IMG/VR virus record: IMGVR_UViG_3300027782_000027
Coordinates: 176,760-240,759 of that record
DNA from: a virus
Reading direction: 5' to 3' (one strand)
Length of the DNA stretch: 64,000 nucleotides
Made by a program: the position numbers and the translations under genes. Position 1 is the first letter of the stretch, and every line of letters starts with the position of its first letter. A model generated the notes under the pieces. That model was not told where the DNA came from. It was given only the letters and a program-made list of their open reading frames with translations, and searched no databases. Shown here in pieces: positions 57,761 to 64,000 of the stretch.

Positions 57761-58522
57761 ATGGAAACAAAACCAAAAAGAAGAAAATTAAAAAAAGACA
57801 ATCATTTTAAGTTATCAACAGATTGGTTGTTAACAGAACCAGTTGACTACGAACATAAGTATTATATGTTGATGGACTTCTTAAATTTCTGTGACGATAA
57901 AATTGAAAAGTTTGAGTTGTATCCGTTATTCAGTGAAATGTCGTTACACTTAGCAAATCTACAAACGATATCTTCAGAGTTCAAATACATCATTGTTAAC
58001 AAAAAATTTGAAGTCATTGACGATGAAATATTAATCAATGAACTTAAATTTACACCAATCCCAAAGTTAGGTGATGATGAGTTAGAAGAACTAAATAAAA
58101 TTCTAAAATATGCTGGACCGAAGTTTTTTGAATACTTTAATGTCATCAAAGCTCTTTGGACATTAACATACGACTCGGTTTCAATCAAACATACCAACGA
58201 GAATAAAAATCAGAGTTTAGAAACAGGATATTTTTTTACACTTAAGGGTAACAACAAAAGGATTTGGAAGTATGTGGCAGGTGATGTTAACACGGTTAAA
58301 CACGACAGTAAATTTGCGGTTCAGTTGATATTTGATGGTGAAAGTAAAAAGGTTATCAAAACAATATTAAATGAATTAACCCAAGATATAAGTCTACCTA
58401 TATTTGAATTAATGTCATCCAACGACTTACCATTTGAGAATACACTCCTACCAATCTTTAAAAGAAAGGTATTAAGTTACATAGTTCAGAAAAAAACAAT
58501 TGTTAATCTAAAAAAAAATTAA
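57761..58522 (+). CDS. Hypothetical protein (253 aa)
   Basis: Not recognised. A basic N-terminus (METKPKRRKLKKDNHFKL) is followed by mixed helix and strand (SEMSLHLANLQTISSEFKYI; SLETGYFFTLKGNNKRIWKY). No signal peptide. It starts one base after the acidic 56461 gene; the opposite charges could suit a complex, but that is speculation. Its 3' end contains the -33 element of the next promoter. Confidence 0.55.
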   Translation: METKPKRRKLKKDNHFKLSTDWLLTEPVDYEHKYYMLMDFLNFCDDKIEKFELYPLFSEMSLHLANLQTISSEFKYIIVNKKFEVIDDEILINELKFTPIPKLGDDELEELNKILKYAGPKFFEYFNVIKALWTLTYDSVSIKHTNENKNQSLETGYFFTLKGNNKRIWKYVAGDVNTVKHDSKFAVQLIFDGESKKVIKTILNELTQDISLPIFELMSSNDLPFENTLLPIFKRKVLSYIVQKKTIVNLKKN

Positions 58523-58530
58523 TACTTTTG
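58500..58530 (+). promoter_or_regulatory. Bacteroidetes-type promoter, 4 bases before ATG
   Basis: TTG (58500-58502), 20-base spacer and TACTTTTG (58523-58530) match consensus. The ATG at 58535 follows after 4 bases. Confidence 0.7.
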
Positions 58531-58534
58531 TAAT

Positions 58535-58696
58535 ATGGGGTTCAACAAAAAGATTGTAGGAGAATTACAAATACATGAAATAGAAATGAACCCCGAAAAT
58601 ATTAAGTATTATCTTAACGCTGATGCTATATTATTTTCATCTAAAGAAATTGAAATTAAATTTAAAGAATATGAGAAACAATATAGACCTGAATGA
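58535..58696 (+). CDS. Small hypothetical protein (53 aa)
   Basis: A 53-residue frame that starts 4 bases after a good promoter: MGFNKKIVGELQIHEIEMNP and so on, ending KFKEYEKQYRPE. It is α/β and charged, with no Cys. It overlaps the winged-helix gene by 26 bases. The promoter and spacing, rather than similarity, support it as a real gene. It opens an operon that continues to the DNA methylase at 60795. Confidence 0.6.
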   Translation: MGFNKKIVGELQIHEIEMNPENIKYYLNADAILFSSKEIEIKFKEYEKQYRPE

Positions 58697-58871
58697 AGTT
58701 CTGTTAAGAAAACTTGAAAAACCAGTTCATATCAATTACATTTGTGATTATATCCTACGAGTTGGAATCGACGAAACAAGAAAACGAATTGAAAAACTTG
58801 TAAGTGAGGGTATACTTGAAGAAAGTAAATATGGAAAAGAATATTATGTCAGAGCAAAAAGAAATGGTTAA
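58671..58871 (+). CDS. Winged-helix-type DNA-binding protein (66 aa)
   Basis: From ATG 58671 the product is 66 residues and folds as a small winged helix: LRKLEKPVHINYICDYI (helix), VGIDETRKRIEKLVSEGILE (recognition helix and turn) and SKYGKEYYVRAK (wing). This is the outline of MarR/ArsR-like or phage replication-type winged helices. An upstream start at 58623 adds a non-homologous leader overlapping the previous gene and was not used. Regulation of phage or host promoters is likely. Confidence 0.65.
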   Translation: MRNNIDLNEVLLRKLEKPVHINYICDYILRVGIDETRKRIEKLVSEGILEESKYGKEYYVRAKRNG

Positions 58872-59076
58872 TCACCCATCACATTATGGTGGTGAAGATA
58901 ATCCATATGAAGCAATCAAAGTCATTGATGAGTGGAATTTAGGATTTTGTCTTGGGAATACAGTTAAATATATCTCAAGAGCGGGTAAAAAAAATAAAGA
59001 AAAAGAATTGGAAGATTTAGAAAAAGCTCTGTGGTATCTACAATATTATGTAAATCAAAAAAAATATGAAAAGTAA
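58846..59076 (+). CDS. DUF3310 protein (76 aa)
   Basis: The DUF3310 signature is plain: VNHPSHYGG, NPYEAIKVIDEWNL, FCLGNTVKYISRAGKK and LEDLEKALWYLQYYV. The family is common in phages and sometimes annotated as a nucleotide kinase-like protein; its activity is unresolved. ATG 58846 gives 76 residues; ATG 58831 and 58864 are alternatives. It overlaps the winged-helix gene by 26 bases and the next by 11. Confidence 0.82.
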   Translation: MSEQKEMVNHPSHYGGEDNPYEAIKVIDEWNLGFCLGNTVKYISRAGKKNKEKELEDLEKALWYLQYYVNQKKYEK

Positions 59077-59941
59077 AATTACTGTTATTGGTATATCATC
59101 TGATAACATTGAAAATGTATTTAATGGTTGGGAATATACTTACATAGTTAAAGATTTATTAGCGAATTTTGAAGTTGACCTAAAGTTAATTTCAGATAAA
59201 TTAGATTTGTTTTGTGACAATTGTTTAATAATTTATTCATGTGATGAAAGAAATATTCCTGATAATTTACTTGAATATTTTACTGAGTATAAAAATAGAA
59301 ATCTTGATTTTAATCTTTTTCACATATCAAACGAACAACTAAGACATGATACAAGTTATTATAAATTGGCTAAAAATGTTTTTAGAAATTATTTTGACCC
59401 GTCAATAACTTTAAATAATGTTTTAACTTTACCTTTAGGTTATAAAAATGGGTTTTTTAATCCGAGTTTAACATTTAAAAAAATTGAAGATAAAAAATTT
59501 GATAGTTGTTTTGTTGGACAATTAAAACACGATAGAATTAATGTTGTTCACGAAATTAGTAATTTAGATAAAAAATTTATACACATTACACAACAATGGG
59601 ATTGTCCAACATCTCTCCCTTCGGAAGCAGTTTTTAAGATTTATCAAGATACTCTTTTAATTCCGTGTCCAATTGGTAATGTTAATCAAGACTCGTTCAG
59701 AATTTGTGAGATTTTGGAATCCGGCTCAATACCTTTAATTAAAATTTATTTCCAAGAAGATTATTTTAAACATATTTTTGGAGAACACCCAATACCAACT
59801 GTTAGAGATTGGAATGAAATACCTAAAATATTAAAAGATATTAAAAATAATAGTAACGAAAAAATTTTAGAAATTAATGAGTGGTATAAAAAATTCAAAG
59901 AAGAACTAAGAACTAAAATTTTTAATATATTAAATAAATGA
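59066..59941 (+). CDS. Exostosin-like (GT47) glycosyltransferase (291 aa)
   Basis: The pattern of exostosin-family proteins is visible: FRNYFDPSITLNNVLTLPLG, DSCFVGQLKHDRI, and LIPCPIGNVNQDSFRICEIL followed by ESGSIPLI. Family members transfer sugars onto glycans; the nucleotide-sugar region is the NQDSFRxxExLxxGxIP segment. It is the only glycosyltransferase outside the 34550-45517 operon and lies between a DUF3310 gene and a DNA methylase, with 4-11 base overlaps. It may act on DNA bases, as in phages with glycosylated DNA, or on the same fibre glycan; not decidable. Confidence 0.7.
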   Translation: MKSKITVIGISSDNIENVFNGWEYTYIVKDLLANFEVDLKLISDKLDLFCDNCLIIYSCDERNIPDNLLEYFTEYKNRNLDFNLFHISNEQLRHDTSYYKLAKNVFRNYFDPSITLNNVLTLPLGYKNGFFNPSLTFKKIEDKKFDSCFVGQLKHDRINVVHEISNLDKKFIHITQQWDCPTSLPSEAVFKIYQDTLLIPCPIGNVNQDSFRICEILESGSIPLIKIYFQEDYFKHIFGEHPIPTVRDWNEIPKILKDIKNNSNEKILEINEWYKKFKEELRTKIFNILNK

Positions 59942-60795
59942 TAGAAAATTATATTAACAAAGTCCTTAATGGTGATACCATTGACGTGATGAGCGAAATG
60001 CCCGAAGGATGGGTTGACCTAGTTGTTACATCGCCTCCATATAATGTGGGTATCCAATACGACACACATAACGATGAGATTGTTATGGATGAATATTGGG
60101 AGTGGTCTGAAAAATGGTTGACAGAAGTATACCGTCTACTTAAAGACGATGGAAGAATTGCTATTAACATACCATATGAGGTGAATGTACAAGCCCGTGG
60201 TGGTAGAGTATTCTTCGCTTCAGAAATATATCAGGTGATGAAAAAAGTTGGGTTTAAGTTCTACGGTATTGTTGACCTTGAAGAAGACTCACCACATAGA
60301 AGTAAGACAACTGCTTGGGGTTCTTGGATGAGTCCATCATCTCCTTACATTTACAACCCAAAAGAATGTGTCATCTTGGCTTATAAAAAAGTTCACATCA
60401 AGAAAGTTAAGGGTGAACCACAATGGAAAGGTGAACCTTATCTAACTGAAGAGGGGAAGAACAAAGTTGCTTATTCTGAACAAGATAAGAAAGAGTTTAT
60501 GGAATTGGTGTTTGGACAATGGAAATACTTTGCCGATACCCGTTCATTAACAAAGGCGACGTTCTCCATGGATATTCCCGAAAAGGCAATCAAGATATTG
60601 TCATACAGAAATGATGTGGTATTAGACCCCTTTAATGGTTCAGGTACCAGTTGTGTGGCAGCAGTTGTTCATGACAGACGATGGGTTGGTATTGAATTAA
60701 GTGAAAACTATTGTGAAATTGCTAAACAACGAATACAAAGTTTTGTTGACCAAAAGAGCCAACAGAAGTTACAATTTGAAAACGGAGTCCAATAA
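59938..60795 (+). CDS. DNA methyltransferase, β class with SPPY motif (285 aa)
   Basis: Motif IV is TSPPYNVG near residue 31 and motif I is LDPFNGSGTSCVAAV near residue 230, with motif X GIELSENYCEIAKQRI: β class. SPPY is common for N4-cytosine enzymes but also occurs in N6-adenine ones. It keeps full length (285) without a restriction partner, so it probably protects phage DNA. It overlaps the exostosin-like gene by 4 bases. The stop codon lies in the loop of the terminator that follows. More C-ending codons than the neighbours suggest strong expression. Confidence 0.87.
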   Translation: MIENYINKVLNGDTIDVMSEMPEGWVDLVVTSPPYNVGIQYDTHNDEIVMDEYWEWSEKWLTEVYRLLKDDGRIAINIPYEVNVQARGGRVFFASEIYQVMKKVGFKFYGIVDLEEDSPHRSKTTAWGSWMSPSSPYIYNPKECVILAYKKVHIKKVKGEPQWKGEPYLTEEGKNKVAYSEQDKKEFMELVFGQWKYFADTRSLTKATFSMDIPEKAIKILSYRNDVVLDPFNGSGTSCVAAVVHDRRWVGIELSENYCEIAKQRIQSFVDQKSQQKLQFENGVQ

Positions 60796-60808
60796 ACTCC
60801 GTTTTTTT
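60781..60808 (+). terminator. Intrinsic terminator after DNA methylase
   Basis: An 8-bp stem (AACGGAGT / ACTCCGTT, 60781-60788 and 60796-60803) with a 7-base loop containing the stop codon, then a run of T. The stem begins inside the last codons. Confidence 0.88.
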
Positions 60809-60818
60809 ATTTATTTGT

Positions 60819-60827
60819 ATATTTATA
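60819..60827 (+). promoter_or_regulatory. Candidate late-type motif ATATTTATA
   Basis: ATATTTATA is 13 bases before the ATG at 60841 and 10 bases after the preceding terminator. Confidence 0.3.
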
Positions 60828-60840
60828 ATTAAATGTTATT

Positions 60841-61212
60841 ATGAAAAATTCGGAAGTTGTTAAATTTTTACTAGAAACACAAACTCAGTTTAGAATACTA
60901 CACTGGCAAACAAAATCATTCTCAAGACATGAGGCTTATGGGCGTATTTATGATTCACTTGATGATTTGATTGATAAGTTTGTTGAAGTTTGTATGGGTA
61001 AACACGGAAGACCTAGTTTTACAGGCGGTTATACATTAGCGGGTAGAGATATTGAAGAACTTGAGTTAACTGAGTTTATTAATTTAGTATGTGAATACTT
61101 GGTGGGATTGTCTGAAAGCTACGACCCAAAGATGGACTCAGATTTATTAAACATTAGAGACGAAATGTTAGCGGAAATTAACCAGTTGAAATACTTGTTA
61201 ACTTTAAAATAG
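60841..61212 (+). CDS. Ferritin-like four-helix protein (DUF5856-like, 123 aa)
   Basis: The start TQFRILHWQTKSFSRHEAYG followed by YDSLDDLIDKFVEVCMG is typical of small ferritin/Dps-like phage proteins (DUF5856 type): His-Trp-Gln-Thr in the first helix, acids in the second. The product has 123 residues. Metal-binding residues for a full di-iron site are not complete by eye, so structural rather than redox function is possible. It is a one-gene transcript between two terminators. The first residues (VVKFLLE) weakly resemble a capsid-targeting peptide. Confidence 0.7.
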   Translation: MKNSEVVKFLLETQTQFRILHWQTKSFSRHEAYGRIYDSLDDLIDKFVEVCMGKHGRPSFTGGYTLAGRDIEELELTEFINLVCEYLVGLSESYDPKMDSDLLNIRDEMLAEINQLKYLLTLK

Positions 61213-61235
61213 AGGTATATTACTTTTTTACTTTA

Positions 61236-61268
61236 AAAGGTTCATCGTAATGATGAACTTTTTTTTTG
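61236..61268 (+). terminator. Intrinsic terminator after ferritin-like gene
   Basis: GTTCATC (61240-61246) and GATGAAC (61252-61258) pair, extended by A/T pairs, with a 5-base loop and a T run of nine or more. Confidence 0.88.
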
Positions 61269-61273
61269 TTATA

Positions 61274-61282
61274 ATATTTATT
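61274..61282 (+). promoter_or_regulatory. Candidate late-type motif ATATTTATT
   Basis: ATATTTATT is 4 bases before the ATG at 61287, directly after the terminator T run. One-base variant of the class. Confidence 0.22.
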
Positions 61283-61286
61283 ATTA

Positions 61287-62687
61287 ATGAAAAAGATAAT
61301 TTCTGAAGGTGGTATTAGAAACATAAAAGAACTTTCTAATAGATACAGCAAAGCGAAGATATACTTTCACCAAGATTTAGATGGTGTTGCAACTGCATTA
61401 GCAATGAAAAAGTATTTGGAAGACAATGGAATTAAAGTTGTTGATGTTGAAGTAATCCAATACGGAGATAAAGAATTTGCGGTTAAGAAGGCGGATGCTG
61501 AAGGTGAAATTATGCCAGTTCTTGTTGACTTTGCTCACGGAAAACCAATGTTCGTAGTTCACACCGACCACCACGATAGACAAGCCGGAGCTGACGAAAC
61601 TAAATCAACTCAGTTCAGAGGAGCTCGTTCTAATGTTGAAACACTTTCACAGATTGTTCCGGCATCTGAAATTTTTACACCGGAAGATGTTGCGACAATA
61701 TCTATGGTTGATAGTGCTGATTATGCTTCTAAAAACATTACACCTGAAATGGTAATGAATTATGTATACGGAACGTCAAAAGAAAAAAGTGCTAAAGAAA
61801 ATAGAATGTTATTAGGTTTGGTTACTAACAAGTTATTGTTGGCGTTTAAGAACAAACCCGGATTTTTAGAGACATTAGTGTTAGATTGTAAACCTTCAAT
61901 CCTTTCAATCTTTAATAAGATAAAAGAGTTGATGAAGACAAATAGATATGCTGACATATCTTCATTAGAAAAAAACAAAGAAGATTATGTTCAGACAATG
62001 AAAGGACATAAGAATGTTCAGGTTAAAGATAATATCATTGTTCAATACGGTGGTGGAAGTATGATGAAACCTGGCTCATATGATAGATATACCCCATTTA
62101 GAAACAACCCTGAGGCAGACTTTCTTGTAATTGCTTGGCCACTTGGTTTATTACAGGCATCGTGTAACCCTTTTAAAAAAGAAAGAGAACTTAAAGGTGT
62201 TAACTTGGGAGAAATTGCTCAAGAAGTATTGGGACATTGGGAATCACAATTAAAAGAAAAACAAGTTCCACTATCAACAATTAAATGGGTTTCTGAAACT
62301 GCTGCAAAAGAAGAATCAGTTGGATTTACCTTTAAGGATTTTGCTGCAATATACGGAGACAAGTACTTGGATGAGAAAGATGGTGTTAAAACACTTATGG
62401 ATATTAAATCTTTGATGGAAAAGAAATCAACTGAACTGACTGAAGAAGAATGGAGTGTTTTAGATGGTGTTACTGTCCCTGTATGGGAAGTTATTCAAGC
62501 AAATTCAGGTGGACACAAGTGTATTACAAATGTATCTGGTTTAAACTATATTGGAAGAAGTAAAAGACCACCACAAGGTAAGTACAAGTACGACTCTGAA
62601 AAAGATGATTCACCTTATATTAAATTCTTAAAGATGTTACAGAATAAATTTGTAAATGTCTTACAAGAAAAGATTAATCAAAAATGA
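61287..62687 (+). CDS. DHH-family phosphoesterase (466 aa)
   Basis: Motif I is YFHQDLDGVATALA (D30, D32), motif II VDFAHG (D81) and motif III HTDHHD (residues 92-97), as in RecJ/NrnA-type DHH enzymes. The DHHA1-type glycine motif is GGHKCITNVSGLNY near the C-terminus. DHH enzymes degrade single-stranded DNA, nanoRNA or cyclic dinucleotides with Mn. The insertion between the two halves (about residues 150-390) is family-atypical. The N-terminus MKKIISE (I-S-Glu7) fits a capsid-targeting peptide; if packaged, the enzyme would enter the host with the DNA. The next gene overlaps by 4 bases. Confidence 0.8.
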   Translation: MKKIISEGGIRNIKELSNRYSKAKIYFHQDLDGVATALAMKKYLEDNGIKVVDVEVIQYGDKEFAVKKADAEGEIMPVLVDFAHGKPMFVVHTDHHDRQAGADETKSTQFRGARSNVETLSQIVPASEIFTPEDVATISMVDSADYASKNITPEMVMNYVYGTSKEKSAKENRMLLGLVTNKLLLAFKNKPGFLETLVLDCKPSILSIFNKIKELMKTNRYADISSLEKNKEDYVQTMKGHKNVQVKDNIIVQYGGGSMMKPGSYDRYTPFRNNPEADFLVIAWPLGLLQASCNPFKKERELKGVNLGEIAQEVLGHWESQLKEKQVPLSTIKWVSETAAKEESVGFTFKDFAAIYGDKYLDEKDGVKTLMDIKSLMEKKSTELTEEEWSVLDGVTVPVWEVIQANSGGHKCITNVSGLNYIGRSKRPPQGKYKYDSEKDDSPYIKFLKMLQNKFVNVLQEKINQK

Positions 62688-63172
62688 GAATAGTTGAAGA
62701 AATTAGTAAGATAAAAAAATTAATGTTTGAAAATCAAACTAATTTTAATTTTGGATATCAAGGGGACATTGGAGAGAAACCAGGGTTACATATCTACATA
62801 TCTGATGACGAAAAAATTGGACATTCTAATTTACTTAATTTTTATGATTCTTGGGATTTTGATATGGATGTAGAAAGATTTTATAATAATCCACAATATT
62901 GTGTTGATGGTTGTGATGACGGATTCTTCAACCAAAAAAATACAGTATATCTACATGACTTAAAAGTTTCCCCAAAATATCAAGGTAATGGGTATAGTAA
63001 GTTACTAATGAATAAATCACATGAAATTGCTAAAAATCTAGGATTTGATTATGTTAGTTTGATTACATCTAGAAATAATGAACCCGCTCAAAATTTGTAT
63101 AAAAAATTAGGTTATAAATTACACCAAACTGATGATAATAAAGATTTTTATTATTATAATTTAAACAAATGA
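62684..63172 (+). CDS. GNAT acetyltransferase with capsid-targeting-like N-terminus (162 aa)
   Basis: The acetyl-CoA motif A is LKVSPKYQGNGYSKLLMNKS, followed by the β5 region DYVSLITSRNNEPAQNLYKK and LGYKLH, standard for GNAT. The first 16 residues, MRIVEEISKIKKLMFE, precede the domain and resemble a capsid-targeting peptide (M-F-Glu16). GNATs acetylate proteins, amines or antibiotics. It is translationally coupled (ATGA) to the DHH gene, so the two may act together. Its stop codon overlaps the start of a truncated NUDIX copy. Confidence 0.78.
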   Translation: MRIVEEISKIKKLMFENQTNFNFGYQGDIGEKPGLHIYISDDEKIGHSNLLNFYDSWDFDMDVERFYNNPQYCVDGCDDGFFNQKNTVYLHDLKVSPKYQGNGYSKLLMNKSHEIAKNLGFDYVSLITSRNNEPAQNLYKKLGYKLHQTDDNKDFYYYNLNK

Positions 63173-63219
63173 AACAAAGTGATGGAATAATTGTGAAAGA
63201 AAGGTTAAACTTTAATTAA
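63169..63219 (+). pseudogene. 5' fragment of a NUDIX gene
   Basis: Sixteen codons, MKQSDGIIVKERLNFN then stop. The first 31 bases repeat the beginning of the NUDIX gene at 63579 (MKQSAGIIVK) with two differences. It overlaps the GNAT stop by ATGA, which suggests the NUDIX gene once followed GNAT directly and was displaced when the DUF192 gene was inserted. Confidence 0.7.
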
Positions 63220-63558
63220 GAACTTACAAACATCACCCTCTTCAATATTTTCATCTTTACAACGACCACCTTCTATTTCTAAAACATAGGTTCCTGAACC
63301 TTCATAACTTTGACAAAGTTCAAATTCACAGGGTTCACAGTTGTGGTGTATTTTTGTTATTTTATGGTTTTTATCTATAAAGATGATATCCAAAGGAATA
63401 ATACAGTTCAACATCCAAAAACTGTGTTCACCTTTACCCATAAAAAATAACATACCATCAAATCCAATAAACTCCCGACCCATCATTCCTCTTTTAGTTT
63501 CAGATTTGGTTTTACAAACTTTGACTTTAAATATTTCTTTATTTATTGTTACAAACAT
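63205..63558 (-). CDS. DUF192 protein (117 aa)
   Basis: The DUF192 hallmarks are visible: CKTKSETKRGMMGREFIGFD, GMLFFMGKGEHSFWMLNCII, PLDIIFIDKNHKITKIHHNC and TYVLEIEGGRCKDENIEEGD. The domain is a small β-barrel of unknown activity, often exported in bacteria; no signal peptide here, so it is intracellular or virion-bound. It is on the opposite strand to its neighbours and is bracketed by a NUDIX fragment and the full NUDIX gene. The late-type motif lies 7 bases before its ATG. Confidence 0.82.
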   Translation of the reverse strand: MFVTINKEIFKVKVCKTKSETKRGMMGREFIGFDGMLFFMGKGEHSFWMLNCIIPLDIIFIDKNHKITKIHHNCEPCEFELCQSYEGSGTYVLEIEGGRCKDENIEEGDVCKFLIKV

Positions 63559-63565
63559 AGTTATA

Positions 63566-63573
63566 TATAAATA
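63566..63573. promoter_or_regulatory. Candidate late-type motif between divergent genes
   Basis: TATAAATA on the + strand, which is TATTTATA on the minus strand, 7 bases before the DUF192 ATG and 5 bases before the NUDIX ATG. On the + strand it equals the T4 late promoter element; on the minus strand it fits the motif class used elsewhere in this window. Confidence 0.3.
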
Positions 63574-63578
63574 GTATT

Positions 63579-63989
63579 ATGAAACAAAGTGCTGGAATTA
63601 TTGTGAAAGTAAATGATAAATGTCTGGTTTGTAAGAGGGCTTCAGATGTTAATGAACCTGCAAAGTGGGCAATACCTATGGGTGGTATAGAGGAAGGAGA
63701 AGACCCTAAAGATGCTGCGTATAGAGAGTTCTATGAAGAGATGGGTGTTTCAGTTGATGGTGTTATTAAACCTTTAGTTAGGATTAATCGTTATAATAAG
63801 TTAGGAAATATAAAAAGTATTTTACATGTTTTTATTTTTAAAACTGATACTGAAATCATTCCTGATTTAGAGAATGCTGTAGATGGTTTTGAACATACTG
63901 AATGTGATTATATGACTTTAGATGAGATTAAAGGACTTACTATGTCATCGGGTATTAAGGAAGTTTTAACTGATGTGTTAAATTTTTAA
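63579..63989 (+). CDS. NUDIX hydrolase (136 aa)
   Basis: The NUDIX box is complete: GGIEEGEDPKDAAYREFYEEMG follows GX5EX7REUXEEXGU, with catalytic Glu residues in REFYEE. The N-terminus (MKQSAGIIVKVNDKCLVCKR) and PAKWAIPMGG are typical. Such enzymes hydrolyse nucleoside diphosphates linked to other groups; in phages they cleanse nucleotides, decap RNA or remove ADP-ribose derivatives. Substrate unknown. It starts 20 bases after the DUF192 start on the other strand. Confidence 0.88.
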   Translation: MKQSAGIIVKVNDKCLVCKRASDVNEPAKWAIPMGGIEEGEDPKDAAYREFYEEMGVSVDGVIKPLVRINRYNKLGNIKSILHVFIFKTDTEIIPDLENAVDGFEHTECDYMTLDEIKGLTMSSGIKEVLTDVLNF

Positions 63990-64000
63990 TTTTTTTGATA

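Overview
The window looks like part of a large, AT-rich tailed-phage genome (T4-like gene content) that infects a Bacteroidetes host. The host call rests on four things seen in the sequence: promoters of the form TTG-N19/20-TAnnTTTG, which is the Bacteroidetes primary-sigma consensus; SprB-like repeats in a structural protein; a histone H1-like protein of the kind common in Bacteroidetes; and signal peptides ending in FSQ. Phage identity rests on fibre proteins, a gp46/gp47 pair, a primase, a RuvC-like resolvase, a lysis-type block, tightly overlapping genes, and the absence of host housekeeping or translation genes. No tRNA, CRISPR array, integrase, capsid, terminase or DNA polymerase gene was found here.

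Layout. 1-14290 is a virion surface block on the + strand: the end of a giant Gly-X-Y (GSS/GTS) fibre, two small proteins, three tandem glycine-rich adhesin-like paralogues, a short Pro-Thr protein, a SprB-repeat protein and a large baseplate or tail-type protein. 14338-14940 is a RuvC-like nuclease. 14987-17663 (-) holds a modular Pro-Thr linker protein ending in a seven-bladed YVTN propeller, plus a small relative. 17738-25440 is replication, recombination and transcription: primase, PD-(D/E)XK nuclease, zinc-ribbon protein, gp47, gp46 and a sigma factor. 25491-28816 is a membrane/lysis-like block with an amidase-fold protein and a spanin-like overlapping pair. 28818-34477 holds acidic and small proteins, a histone H1-like protein and DnaJ.

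34550-45517 is an 11 kb, ten-gene, gap-free glycan operon. It contains a GT4-FkbM-DegT fusion, FkbM and other methyltransferases, a PglD-like acetyltransferase, several GT-A glycosyltransferases and a GT4 fused to a TibC/AAH-type autotransporter O-heptosyltransferase. That enzyme family glycosylates serines in repetitive surface proteins. The same genome encodes a fibre with more than 2,000 residues of Ser/Thr-Gly repeat, so the best single hypothesis for an undescribed system is phage-encoded O-glycosylation of its own fibres.

45503-64000 is mixed accessory DNA: three DNA methyltransferases, DUF932 and PcfJ-like proteins, thioredoxin and glutaredoxin, a restriction-modification cassette flanked by a 41-bp duplication of the glutaredoxin gene end, an LRR protein, an exostosin-like transferase, a DHH phosphoesterase, and GNAT, DUF192 and NUDIX proteins.

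Two regulatory patterns recur. Host-like promoters lie almost on top of the start codon (five times TTTG-N4-ATG) before metabolic and early-type genes. A second AT-rich motif, WTATTTATW, lies 3-28 bases before virion-type genes. Seven proteins under the second motif share a short N-terminus ending in hydrophobic-x-Glu, like T4 capsid-targeting peptides.
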